A DNA stretch of 64,000 nt from Amulumruptor sp947039275 (lineage in GTDB: Bacteria; Bacteroidota; Bacteroidia; Bacteroidales; Muribaculaceae): assembly GCA_947039275.1 (NCBI GenBank), contig CAMQYL010000009.1:21157-85156 (forward strand). The letters are read 5' to 3'. Of the stretch, positions 25,328 to 36,900 are shown one piece after another. The notes beneath the pieces were generated by a model. The model worked only from the letters and a program-made list of their open reading frames with translations. It made no database searches and was not told the DNA's origin. Both the position numbers and the translations under genes were made by a program. Every line of letters begins with the position of its first letter. The first letter of the stretch is position 1.

Positions 25328-28300
25328 ATGGCTTTTCGTAAAGACAACAAGATAAAAACCGGATTCTCCAAGATTTCCATCGGGCTCGCTTCGCCCGAGG
25401 AAATCCTCGAGAAGTCAAGCGGTGAGGTACTCAAACCCGAGACCATCAACTACCGCACATACAAGCCTGAGCGCGACGGCCTCTTCTGCGAGCGCATCTT
25501 CGGTCCTGTCAAGGACTACGAGTGCCACTGCGGCAAGTACAAGCGCATCCGTTACAAAGGCATCGTCTGCGACCGATGCGGTGTGGAGGTGACCGAGAAG
25601 AAGGTGCGCCGCGAACGCATGGGTCACATCAAGCTCGTGGTGCCTGTGGCTCACATCTGGTACTTCCGTTCGCTCCCCAACAAGATCGGCTATCTGCTCG
25701 GACTCCCCTCCAAGAAGCTCGACCAGGTCATCTACTATGAGCGTTACATCGTCATCAACCCCGGTCCCTTCGGTCCCGAGGGCTCTGGCGAGCTGGAGCG
25801 TCTCGACCTGCTGACCGAGGAGGAATACTTCTCGTTTGTCGACAAACTCCCTGCCGGCAACCAGCTCCTCGAGGACACCGACCCCAACAAGTTCATCGCC
25901 AAGATGGGTGCCGAGGCTGTCTATGACCTCCTCAAAGGTCTCGACCTCGACTCGCTCAGCTACGCTCTGCGCCATCAGGCTGACAATGACAGCTCGCAGC
26001 AGCGCAAGACCGAGGCTCTCAAGCGTCTGCAGGTAGTAGAGTCTTTCCGCGCCTCGCGCCACCGCAACAAGCCCGAGTGGATGATACTCCAGGCTGTGCC
26101 TGTCATCCCGCCGGAGCTGCGTCCCCTCGTGCCTCTCGACGGCGGCCGCTTCGCCACCTCCGACCTTAACGACCTCTACCGTCGTGTCATCATACGTAAC
26201 AACCGTCTCAAGCGACTCATCGAAATCAAGGCTCCCGAAGTCATCCTCCGCAACGAGAAGCGTATGCTTCAGGAAGCCGTAGACTCGCTGCTTGACAACT
26301 CGCGCAAGTCGTCGGCTGTCAAGACTGAGGCTAACCGTCCGCTCAAGTCGCTCTCCGACAGCCTCAAGGGCAAGCAGGGACGCTTCCGTCAGAACCTTCT
26401 CGGTAAGCGTGTCGACTACTCCGCACGTTCGGTAATCGTTGTAGGTCCCGAGCTGAAGATGCACGAGTGCGGCATCCCCAAGAACATGGCTGCCGAGCTC
26501 TACAAGCCCTTTATCATCCGCAAGCTCATCGAGCGCGGCATCGTCAAGACTGTCAAGTCAGCCAAGAAGATCGTCGACCGCAAGGAGCCTGTCGTATGGG
26601 ACATCCTCGAGTACGTCATGAAGGGTCACCCCGTGCTGCTCAACCGTGCCCCGACACTTCACCGTCTCGGCATCCAGGCATTCCAGCCCAAGATGATCGA
26701 GGGCAAGGCTATCCAGCTCCACCCGCTCGCATGTACGGCGTTCAACGCCGACTTCGACGGTGACCAGATGGCTGTGCACCTCCCGCTCGGCAACGAGGCT
26801 GTCCTCGAAGCCCAGATGCTCATGCTCGGTGCACATAACATCCTCAACCCCGCCAACGGTGCGCCTATCACCGTGCCCTCGCAGGACATGGTGCTCGGTC
26901 TTTACTACATCACCAAGCTCCGCAAGGGCGACAAGGGCGAGGGTCTGAAATTCTACGGTCCCGAAGAGGCTGAAATCGCATATAACGAGGGTCGCGTCAC
27001 CCTCCACGCTCCTGTGAGCGTGATGGTCGACGACGTTGACGACAAGGGCAACCCCATCCGTCACCTCGTGGAGAACACTTCCGTAGGTCGTGTCCTCGTC
27101 AACCAGTACGTGCCCAAGGAGATCGGCTACGTCAACGAGATTCTCTCCAAGAAGTCGCTGCGTAACATCATCTCGCGCGTAATCAAGAAGTGCGGTATCC
27201 CCCGCTCAGCCCAGTTCCTTGACGACATCAAGAACCTCGGCTACCGCATGGCGTTCCAGGGCGGTCTGTCGTTCAACCTCGGCGATGTGATTATCCCCAA
27301 GGAGAAGGAGCAGTACGTACAGGAAGGCTACGAGCATGTACAGGAGGTGATGAACAACTACTCTATGGGCTTCATCACCAACAACGAACGCTACAACCAG
27401 ATCATCGATATCTGGACGCACGTCAACTCCCGTCTTGCCGACACGCTGATGAAGCAGATTTCTGCCGACCAGCAAGGCTTCAACCCTGTCTACATGATGC
27501 TTGACTCGGGTGCCCGTGGTTCTAAGGACCAGATCCGTCAGCTCTCAGGCATGCGTGGTCTTATGGCTAAGCCGCAGAAAAGCGGTGCCGAGGGCGGTCA
27601 GATCATCGAGAACCCGATTCTTGCCAACTTCAAGGAGGGTCTGTCGGTGCTCGAGTACTTCATCTCTACCCACGGTGCCCGCAAGGGTCTTGCTGATACC
27701 GCTTTGAAGACTGCCGACGCCGGTTACCTGACACGCCGTCTGGTCGACGTTGCCCACGATGTGATCATCAACGAAGAAGACTGCGGCACTCTCCGCGGAC
27801 TCGTATGCACCGAGATCAAGAACAATGACGAGGTAGTCGCTTCGCTCGGCGAGCGCATCCTCGGCCGTGTAAGCGTCCACGACATCATCGACCCGACCAC
27901 TGGCGAGATTATCGTGCATGCCGGCGAGGAAATCAACGACGAGGCTGCCGACCGCATCAACGCTTCGCCCATCGAGTCTGTGGAAATCCGCTCGGTGCTC
28001 ACCTGCGAGAGCAAGAAGGGTGTCTGCGCCAAGTGCTACGGACGTAACCTTGCCAACAACCGTCTCGTGCAGAAGGGTGAGGCTGTCGGCGTGATTGCCG
28101 CGCAGTCAATCGGCGAGCCTGGTACCCAGCTGACTCTGCGTACATTCCACGTCGGTGGTGTCGCCAGCAACATCGCTGCTGTGTCATCACACACCTCCCG
28201 CTATGACGGTACTCTCGAGATCGACGAGCTCCGCACCGTCAAGACCGACGAGAAGGATGCCAACGGACGCAACGTCGAGGTGGTCATCGGCCGTCTCGCC

Positions 28301-29641
28301 GAGATGCGCATCATGGATCCCAAGACCAAGATGATGCTCACATCTGCCAACATCCCCTACGGTTCGAAGCTCTATTTCGACAACGGTGCTTCCGTCAAGA
28401 AGGGCGACGTCATCGTGGAGTGGGACCCCTTCAACGCGGTCATCGTCAGCGAGGCTGGCGGCAAGCTCCAGTACAAGGACCTTATCGAGAATGTCACCTA
28501 CCGCGTCGATGCCGACGAACAGTCGGGTCTCCGCGAGAAGATCATCATAGAGTCTAAGGACCGTAACCGTGTCCCCGAAGCCAACATCGTGGATGCCAAC
28601 GGTCAGGTCATCAAGACCTACGCGCTTCCTGTGGGTGCCCACCTGATGAAGGAGGAGGGCGACGAGATCAAGCCCGGCGACATCTTCGTCAAGATACCCC
28701 GCGCCTCCGGTTCTGCCGGTGACATCACGGGCGGTCTGCCCCGAGTTACCGAGCTGTTTGAGGCTCGCAACCCGTCCAATCCCGCCATCGTCAGCGAAAT
28801 CGACGGCGAGGTCACTTTCGGACGTGTCAAGCGCGGTAACCGCGAAATCTCCGTGCGCTCCAAGCTCGGTGAGGTCAAGACCTATCTCGTGCCTCTGTCC
28901 AAGCAGATTCTCGTGCAGGAAAACGACTACGTGCGTGCCGGCACACCGCTCTCCGACGGTGCCATCACTCCCCAGGACATCCTCAACATCATGGGTCCGA
29001 CGGCTGTGCAGGAATACATCGTCAACGAGGTGCAGGACGTGTACCGCATGCAGGGCGTGAAGATCAACGACAAGCACTTCGAGGTGATCGTGCGCCAGAT
29101 GATGCGCAAGGTCAACATCCTCGACCCGGGCGACACCATGTTCCTCGAGCAGCAGATTGTCGACAAGCGCGCCTTCATGGAGGAGAACGACCGCATCTGG
29201 GGCAAGAAGGTAGTGACCGATGCCGGCGACAGCGAGAATGTCAAGCCCGGCCAGATCATCACCGCCCGCAAGCTCCGCGACGAGAACTCGGCTCTCAAGC
29301 GCCGTGACCTCAAGCTCGTGGAGGTGCGTGACGCACTCCCTGCCACATCGGAGCAGATTCTCCAGGGCATCACCCGTGCCGCCCTTCAGACCACCAGCTT
29401 CATGTCGGCTGCATCGTTCCAGGAAACCACCAAGGTGCTCAACGAAGCCGCCATCAACGGCAAGGTCGACAACCTTGAGGGCATGAAGGAAAATGTCATC
29501 TGCGGTCACCTTATCCCTGCAGGTACAGGCCTCCGCGAATACGAGCGCATCGTAGTCAGCGGCAAGGACGACATCGACGACTTCTTCGACGCCACCACCC
29601 CCGACGTAGTCGACGTGGACCACGAAGTAGTCATGGACTAA
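25328..29641 (+). CDS. rpoC: DNA-directed RNA polymerase subunit beta'
   Basis: The 1437-residue beta' subunit. Near the N-terminus is the zinc-binding segment ECHCGKYKRIRYKGIVCDRC (about residues 64-85). The catalytic Mg2+ loop is NADFDGDQMAVH (about 473-484). The bridge helix/trigger loop region follows, including LADTALKTADAGYLTRRLVD, and a second Zn site uses CESKKGVCAKCYG. It contains the Bacteroidota-type sandwich-barrel insertion. A strong GC-rich terminator hairpin lies 28 bp downstream. Confidence 0.99.
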   Translation: MAFRKDNKIKTGFSKISIGLASPEEILEKSSGEVLKPETINYRTYKPERDGLFCERIFGPVKDYECHCGKYKRIRYKGIVCDRCGVEVTEKKVRRERMGHIKLVVPVAHIWYFRSLPNKIGYLLGLPSKKLDQVIYYERYIVINPGPFGPEGSGELERLDLLTEEEYFSFVDKLPAGNQLLEDTDPNKFIAKMGAEAVYDLLKGLDLDSLSYALRHQADNDSSQQRKTEALKRLQVVESFRASRHRNKPEWMILQAVPVIPPELRPLVPLDGGRFATSDLNDLYRRVIIRNNRLKRLIEIKAPEVILRNEKRMLQEAVDSLLDNSRKSSAVKTEANRPLKSLSDSLKGKQGRFRQNLLGKRVDYSARSVIVVGPELKMHECGIPKNMAAELYKPFIIRKLIERGIVKTVKSAKKIVDRKEPVVWDILEYVMKGHPVLLNRAPTLHRLGIQAFQPKMIEGKAIQLHPLACTAFNADFDGDQMAVHLPLGNEAVLEAQMLMLGAHNILNPANGAPITVPSQDMVLGLYYITKLRKGDKGEGLKFYGPEEAEIAYNEGRVTLHAPVSVMVDDVDDKGNPIRHLVENTSVGRVLVNQYVPKEIGYVNEILSKKSLRNIISRVIKKCGIPRSAQFLDDIKNLGYRMAFQGGLSFNLGDVIIPKEKEQYVQEGYEHVQEVMNNYSMGFITNNERYNQIIDIWTHVNSRLADTLMKQISADQQGFNPVYMMLDSGARGSKDQIRQLSGMRGLMAKPQKSGAEGGQIIENPILANFKEGLSVLEYFISTHGARKGLADTALKTADAGYLTRRLVDVAHDVIINEEDCGTLRGLVCTEIKNNDEVVASLGERILGRVSVHDIIDPTTGEIIVHAGEEINDEAADRINASPIESVEIRSVLTCESKKGVCAKCYGRNLANNRLVQKGEAVGVIAAQSIGEPGTQLTLRTFHVGGVASNIAAVSSHTSRYDGTLEIDELRTVKTDEKDANGRNVEVVIGRLAEMRIMDPKTKMMLTSANIPYGSKLYFDNGASVKKGDVIVEWDPFNAVIVSEAGGKLQYKDLIENVTYRVDADEQSGLREKIIIESKDRNRVPEANIVDANGQVIKTYALPVGAHLMKEEGDEIKPGDIFVKIPRASGSAGDITGGLPRVTELFEARNPSNPAIVSEIDGEVTFGRVKRGNREISVRSKLGEVKTYLVPLSKQILVQENDYVRAGTPLSDGAITPQDILNIMGPTAVQEYIVNEVQDVYRMQGVKINDKHFEVIVRQMMRKVNILDPGDTMFLEQQIVDKRAFMEENDRIWGKKVVTDAGDSENVKPGQIITARKLRDENSALKRRDLKLVEVRDALPATSEQILQGITRAALQTTSFMSAASFQETTKVLNEAAINGKVDNLEGMKENVICGHLIPAGTGLREYERIVVSGKDDIDDFFDATTPDVVDVDHEVVMD

Positions 29642-29668
29642 CCCGCTTTTTAGCTGTAATCCCGCATA

Positions 29669-29701
29669 GAGGGGGCGCACCATCCGACGGTGCGCCCCCT
29701 C
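29669..29701 (+). terminator. Terminator hairpin after rpoC
   Basis: A 12-bp perfect stem GAGGGGGCGCAC/GTGCGCCCCCTC has a 9-nt loop. There is no long T-tract, but the strength and position suggest the end of the rpoBC transcript. Confidence 0.65.
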
Positions 29702-29733
29702 GTGCGTTATATCCCCACGTCAGCGCGGACGCG

Positions 29734-29879
29734 GACATGCCACGGCATGTCTGCTGAGACTCAAGCACTTGCAAATTAGACATGCCATGGCATGTCCCTA
29801 CAACATTGTTCGATTTGGAGTTCTACAACACCCTCCGTTTGTGGCGAATGTCGGTATCCGCGTAGGGTCGCGACCCTAC
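29734..29879. repeat. GTAGG/CCTAC-footed palindromes downstream of rpoC
   Basis: Units are present at 29734-29751 (GACATGCC-AC-GGCATGTC), 29779-29802 (GACATGCC-AT-GGCATGTC then CCTACA) and 29862-29879 (the perfect 18-bp palindrome GTAGGGTCGCGACCCTAC). A decayed unit beginning GTAGGGACATGCC lies at 30161, and a GGACAT..ATGTCC remnant near 30533. Confidence 0.8.
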
Positions 29880-29901
29880 GCGGGGTGGCTGCGTTGTCAG
29901 C

Positions 29902-30141
29902 TCGGGGTGTTAACCCCGAAGGGAGTAGTAGCCACATGCAAGCAAACCGTCAGGTTTGTGAAGCTTGTGGAAAACGGATGGGAAGGAAATCCGGCGGTGT
30001 AACTGCCGGGGCAAGCCGTCTGTGATTATGCCCCGGCAGCTAACGCCGCCGGTATATGGTGGTATGATTTTAACCCACAAGCTTCACAAACCTGACGGTT
30101 TGCTTGCATGTGGCTACATCTCCCGTCGCGGCTACGCCGCG
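29902..30141. repeat. 240-bp nested inverted repeat (family B, copy 1)
   Basis: The outer hairpins are TCGGGGT/ACCCCGA (29902-29919) and CGCGGC/GCCGCG (30127-30141). Inside, AGTAGCCACATGCAAGC on the left mirrors GCTTGCATGTGGCTA on the right, each next to an inner hairpin (AAACCGTCAGGTTT and its counterpart AAACCTGACGGTTT). The middle holds CCGGCGG..CTGCCGGGG against CCCCGGCAG..CGCCGCCGG. A second copy of almost equal length is at 38013-38253. No gene is supported here. Confidence 0.8.
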
Positions 30142-30213
30142 TCAGTTCTGCGTTTTATTTGTAGGGACATGCCGCAATGCTGTCTAAGCATGGTCAGTGA
30201 ATCCAATATAGGA

Positions 30214-30501
30214 GGTACGTCGGAGACGTACCAGCCGTGATTAACCCCATGCACGGAGCGCCAGCGAACGTACATGGGAGATAGGATGCCCGTGTAAAAT
30301 CAACCTCGGAGAGGTTGTGGCACGCATGGTTATGTGTGTAAGACATTGATTTAAAATGGAAAATGAGGATGTCGGTGCAGGGACGTGTGTATGCCCCAAC
30401 CTCTCCGAGGTTGATTATAATAGCGTGTCATCTGACCCCATGTACGTTCGCTGACGCTCCGTGCATGGGGTTACGCACAACTGGCACGTCTCCGACGTAC
30501 C
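30214..30501. repeat. 288-bp nested inverted repeat (family A, copy 1)
   Basis: Each half carries three hairpins in mirrored order: GGTACGTC/GACGTACC at the ends, then CCCCATGCACGGAGCG..CGAACGTACATGGG, then CAACCTC/GAGGTTG. The central ~70 bases are unique. A second copy of 290 bp lies at 49290-49579, with the same three hairpins and a different centre. Confidence 0.8.
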
Positions 30502-30694
30502 TATCCGCATCAGAGCCTTAAATGACAGCATTGGGACATCTGTGACATGTCCGCCCGTCTCGCGATGGATTCGAGCGGGGGTTGCGGGGGGCAAAATGGG
30601 GGCTTGTGGATGGGGTTTGCGAAATTATAACTAAAACGGGGTGTTGAATTAACATAATTTAGCAAATGGGGGGGGGTAATTTATGAATATTTAG

Positions 30695-30702
30695 TACATT
30701 TG
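30695..30702 (+). promoter_or_regulatory. -7 box for the giant secreted protein gene
   Basis: TACATTTG matches TAnnTTTG. It would give a 5' leader of about 235 bases before the ATG at 30943. A long G-run (30668-30676) lies just upstream. Confidence 0.6.
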
Positions 30703-30942
30703 CACACTGCATAAATTGCTGTCTAAAGAAATCTTGTGGGGCGGAAATTCACTTGGAACCAAATGATTCTCACACATAGGAGTTAACAAGATTTGAAAGT
30801 AAAGACTACTCCCCGGCAGGCATAGCACGGCATTATACAGGATGGCAGGGCATCCCCCATGCCGACAGGACAAACCAATTGTAATCCATCGAAACAACAA
30901 ACACAAAATTAACCAAATAACTAACACAAAAACCAATTCATT

Positions 30943-33900
30943 ATGAAGAAATTTCTCACGTTCTTCGCTATGCTTTGCGCTCTGCTTGGTTTTTCCGTGC
31001 CTGCCTCTGCTGATACTTATTATCTGAGAGGTTCCCACAACGATAATCCGGGCACCGAGCTTAAGCAGGAAGGGAGCACAACGGTGTACTCCTGTACTGC
31101 GACTATGCCAGCAAATGCATGGTTTAAGGTGTATAACTCTACCTTAAGTAAGTGGTGGGGTTATGGAGACAGTGATGGAGCCTGGACTATTACCACATTG
31201 CCAAGCACTCACTTAATATGGTGTAGCACGACTGGAGATTCAGGAAAGAACATTGTAATCCAGCCTGCTGGCACATATAAATTCTCATTTGATACGAATG
31301 GGAATAATATGACAGTATCTAAGGTTGAAGAATATCCCACCCTCTATTTCGTGGGTTCCCAGAATTCGTGGAGTCAAGATGACACCTATAAATTCAACCG
31401 CAATGGCAATGTATATACATTGACCATTGCAGCAGGCATCTATGATCCGGATGGAACAAAAGATGACGCCAAAGGTTGGAAAATCTATAATGGCTCTTGG
31501 GGTGATTATGTATTCGGTGCACCTAGTGGCGCCACCGGAGCTGCTGCTACCCCTCAGAACGGTGTCTCTTATAATCTAACAAAGGGAATATCTTCTGCTA
31601 ATCTGCGCACTGTGACGGGAGGCAAGGCTGCCACAATCACAATGACCTATAGTGCGACAGGTACATCTACTGTCAAGGTAGATTGGGCTTTGAAGCCCGC
31701 TGCACCGACCATCTCGGTCAGCAACAACACAGTGACCATCACCAAGTCGGGTAATGGCACTATCTACTACACTCTTGACGGCTCGGATCCCAAATCGTCT
31801 TCCACAGCTATTACATACTCTGGTCCGTTTAAGCTCGCTGCAGCATCTACTAAAGTCATTGCAAAGGTCAAGGACGGTGAAGAGTGGTCAGATGAGACTG
31901 AAAGGACTCTCATCTACGGCATGCCTGTGCCTTCTATCACCATCAGCTCGTCAGGCTTGATGACCATCAAAATACCCGGTGATGAGGTTTCAGACGGCGT
32001 GATCAAGTATGTCAAAGGCACTGTATGGAATGATGCCTTAGCTACCGTGTACACCGCTCCCGTACAGCTGACCGAAACCGGCACCTACACCGCCAGATAT
32101 ATGTCGGCTACGTATGGCAACTCGACCACCGTATCAGCCACCTACGCCGGTGCCCGCACTGTCAAGGAGATTACTCTCTATACCCGTGATGATATCAAGA
32201 ACAACAATGTCGGACGTGGCACCGCCACTGCTGCCGGTGCCGACGGCATATGGAAAGTCGCATCGGTAAGCATCCCCTCGGGTGCCAATTCGACTTACTG
32301 GAATTCTACCCTGTCGGTCAAGGTGACCTATTCGGACAATACTTACGCATGGTACAGCACCACTCAGAACACTGAGGTCAACACCATCCAGGCAAACGGC
32401 TGGAAGAACACATTTGTCCGTTCTACCTGGCCTGTCAACAGCACTGCCAACTGCGGCTTCTTCGTGGAGAACTCCGGCGGCAAGACTGTCACCGTCTACG
32501 CTCGCTTCATCGGTGATGACCTCCAGATCAGCGCAGTGATGCCATACAATAATTTGACCATGAGCTCGACACCCAAAGTGGCTGGTTGGGCTGTAGGTAC
32601 TACAACCAGTTCCGGTGAGACCTGGTCAAAGTGGGTTGACTTCACCAAAATGTCAGATAGCCCCAAGAGCTACGAATACGAGTTTGAAGCCTCGGGCGAC
32701 AACGCTTACTTCATGCTTGACATCAATGGCTCGAAGTATCAGCCAGCCAATGGCTCCATATCGCTTGCCGATGGCTCTACATATGTATTCGCTGAGAAAA
32801 CTGCAGGGCAGACTAACCAGTGTACTCTCTCAGGGCTGACTTCTGGCACACGCTATGTGATGACCCTGACCGAGACCGAGATGGGTCTGCGCCTGACGAT
32901 CACCGAGGCTGGTGTGCCCAAGCCTGTGTTTACGCGCGCTGCTGAGAGCAACGTCGTGACCGTCAATGTGCCCGACGGATGCACGCTCCATTACACCGTC
33001 AACGGCGGTGTGGAGCAGACTGCCACTTCTCGAGTGACCCTGACCATCCCTACCGACGGCATGACTGTCAGCGCATATTTCACCAAGGATGGTGAGACTG
33101 GCGAGACTGTCAACGGCTCGTTTGACTACTATACCGCACCACAGCGTTGGGCATCCAAGGAGTGGAGTCTCAGCGATGACGGCATCATGCCCCGCGGCTC
33201 TGTCAAGTACTTCTATATGTCACGCTACCAGAACGACGACCGCGTGTCGCCCGAATGGGAGCTTGTCAAGAACGGTAATACCTACACACTTGACTACTTC
33301 ATGTGTATCCCGGCTGCCGAGTTCCGTCTGCGCCGTATCGCCAAGGATAACAACGGTGCCATAACCTACCGTGACTTCGGTCTGGATGCGGTGGAGAAGA
33401 TTACTCCGACTTCCATCGGTGCTACCGCCGCTACTGTTGGCACTGCCGATGCACCCAAGACAGTGAGCAAGAACTACACCGTCTACGGCGGCTCTTACGA
33501 CAACAAGTCCCGTGGCTATGCCTGGGATCTCGGGTACTCTTTGGTATCAGTGAAGATAACCGATACTACAGACGGCAACAATGCCTATGGTAACAATACT
33601 CTCCAGATGACTCTGTCGGTGGACTTCTCACATCCCTCTACCGCCAATGTCGCTCCTATCAAGGGTATGCCTTATATCGCCCTGACTGGTTCGAAACTAC
33701 AGATTCCTACTATCGCAGGTCAGAACATCAAGCATGCCACCGAACTTCCCGACGGATACAGCAACGCGTTTACTAACGCCTGGATCCAGTATGACGAGGA
33801 TTCCAATATGCTCGTCTACGGTGACAATGTGACCGGTAAGGACTACTATTCCGGCGGCTCTTATCATAAGCCCGAAAATGGCGCTGTGATGAACTCTACC

Positions 33901-36900
33901 ATTCTTCCTCCCCGCTACCCGATCTGGTTCAAGCTCGTTGACGAGGACGGTAATGAGACTAATGTGACCTCCAACAAGACCATCCTCAAGTACAAGGGTC
34001 AGGAGACTCGCAAGTTCAAGACTCCTAACGGCACATCTACCAATAGCAATGTGAAGTTTGCGGTCTATGCCCTCAACGATATGGAGATGTCGGGTCTGTT
34101 TAAGATCTATTCAGGCTACGGCGGCTTCCGCTACGGCAAGGTAGAGAACGGTCTGTCGCTCCACAGCAACTGGGGTGTAGGACATCAGCCCGAAGACAAG
34201 CCTTATGATTACTCCACCATCCCCTCTGGAGTGGCGATGCCTCTCAACGGCGGCGGTCCCAAGACCCAGGCTGACGGCACAGCCGAGCGTGACCCTGCCA
34301 ACAGCACAAGCGAAGGCTACGGCAACGAGGACAACTATGCTGGCCGTTACTTCGGTTTCGACAAGCGCACATATGTGTCGGAGCTTAATTTCTACTACGC
34401 TCTCGAGCCTGATACATGGGTTCCTGCCAATGCAGACGTAATAAACAGCAATCCGCTCGTAGGCGGAGGCGGCGATGATGCAAATTACAACTCTCACCAT
34501 GCCGATGACGCTACGATGAATATCAACAATCCCACCAACGACGGCCGTAACTTCTCGTGGTTCCGCTTTGTCTACACTGGTCTTTTCGGTAAGATCGACC
34601 TTAAGAAGGAGGAGGGGACTTTCAACACCGGACGTGTGACATGGGGTATCAATGACAAGAAGGAGTCTACCAATGACAAGATTCTCAACTATCAGGTGAC
34701 ATTCTATCAGGTAGAGACCAACGCTTCTCAGGGTGAGGCAAATCCCGGCACAACGAAGACTGTTGTGTCAAAGCAGGCTCCTGCCAATGAGAAGTATGTC
34801 GAGACAGCCTTCGAACTTGAGCCGGATCTTGAGCCAGGATGGTATGAAGCCAAGCTCGAATACTGGGTTGATACCTTTGACGAGGACGGCAACGCTCTGC
34901 CTAATCAGTATAAGGTAGCATATTCATCCCGTATCCGTATCTTCAAGATGTCGGCTGCCGATATCGAGGCAAAGCAGCGCGTGACCAAAGCCGATGACGG
35001 CGTGCGTGTCTACCATCCCGTCATCGACGTGACCCCCGATGCTTCATCGTCAATCAAGGCTCTTGATGAGAACACCGAAGTCACGACAGTCTATGCCACC
35101 ATCACCGTTGACGGTATCAGCGACAATGCTGTCACCCGTATCGTCGACATGGATGGCAACGACTTCCCCAACTACGGTTCAGGTGCCGATGGCATGACTG
35201 TGGAGTACAAGCGAGCTGACCGTCAGGCTATCGTACACTATCCTATGGGATTCTTCACCTCGAGGACACAGATGCCCGACATGCGTTTCGCAGTGCGCAA
35301 TGCCGCTATCGACGAGCGCACCGATTTCTCTATGACCATCTCGTCAAGCGAAGGTCTCGGTGCCACATCGACCACCTATGCCATGGTATATATGCCAGCC
35401 GGCGTCCTTTACGGCAAGCTCGTGCCTCAGGCTGTCGAGAGCGACATCAATCCTGATGTAGAGTTTAACGCTCTCGGTGTGACCAACCAGGACAACCTGC
35501 CTGCAGGCGAGGCCAAAGACGGCTACGCACGTATCCGCTACGTCGACAAGAACAACAATGACGACCCGTGCTATATCGGCACGATGGGTGGCACATCCGT
35601 CATGGCTGAAATCAAGTACATCGGCAATGACGGCACTGAGAAAGTGCTCTTCGGTGGCGAGAAGCTTGACATGCGTCTCAATCCCGATGACAACAATGCT
35701 GTCTATACCGCCAAGCGTCTGAAGATAGCCGGTATTCCCTATGAGACAGAGACTGCTATAGATGCTGCCGGCGAGACCATCAATGTCCGCAAGGACCAGT
35801 CTGCCAAGTTCAGCGTGCAGCTGACATATTCCATCCCGGGTTATGATCCGTTCGTCTCACGTCTGAAGGAGACCACCCTTACTTACAATGCCGAGGAGCT
35901 TACCTCGCCCCGTAAGGGTCTTGCCGACCTCAAGACTAAGGATGACCTGCGCGGAGAAACCTCTGCCGACGGCAAGACTGTCGCAACTGACGTGACTGCT
36001 ATCAGCGAGTCGTGGATTGAGAACTACGGCGGCCTGATCACCAATATCGAAGATGCCCATGTGGCTCTCCAGGCTGTGCCCAAGCATGAAAAGCTTATAG
36101 GCTATGACAGCTTCGACAAGTGGTATATGGATCACGGCGACAAGTATGACGATGCCGCAGCTACTCCTAATCCCCATAGCCCCGCCAAGCGTCGCGCCAT
36201 AGGTCATACCGACCTCACCGGCACCACCACCTTTGCTGCGCCTGCGGAGGTGCATCCGCTGCTGCGTGAAGACGGCGCACCTGTCAAGGTTGCTTCTGAC
36301 TTCCAGAACACTACCACCGTCAACAATGCCTGGTGGAACAGCGCAGCCTCTGTAGCTCCTGTATTCCATAAGTCTGACCACGTCAAGGGCGATTTCGTCC
36401 GCGACAGTAAGGGCAACATTACCGGCTGGACATCTGAGAGCAAAATCCAGAAACCCGCACAGCATCGCGAATACTGGGCTGGTGTCATGGCTGGCAATAA
36501 CAAGGCTTACAAGGAAAATGTATGGAACAACGGTATCATCGAGCGCGAAAACGGTGTCTCGGTGGATATCCGCGATCCCAAGCATGGCTACTACGACATG
36601 GCAAGCCACTTCGCTTCGGTTACCGATGAAAGTGGAGCAGAGAAGGAGGTACGCTCAGCATACCACCTCGGCGAGATGCCTCTCAACGCCAACGATGTCA
36701 TGGCTCTCTATGGCAACAGTGAGGATCCCCACGGTGTAGCTTCGTACCTCGGCGAGTATAGTGCTCTGCGCAGTGTGGTGCTGCCCATCCATGATCAGAT
36801 GAGCGAGGAGATAGCCAACGCTAAGTTCACTGACTGCAAAGCTTCAGTGACTATCGACGGAGTCACCTATAAACTCGACTACCCCGCAGATGAGCCGTGG

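Noticed and set aside
28187..29683. Long open frame antisense to rpoC (498 codons)
   Set aside because: Same reason: the Leu/Val/Asp/His-rich composition is that of an antisense shadow.
29769..30240. Frames running through the palindromic repeats after rpoC
   Set aside because: They exist only because hairpin arms lack stops, and the same peptide words recur at other repeat copies.
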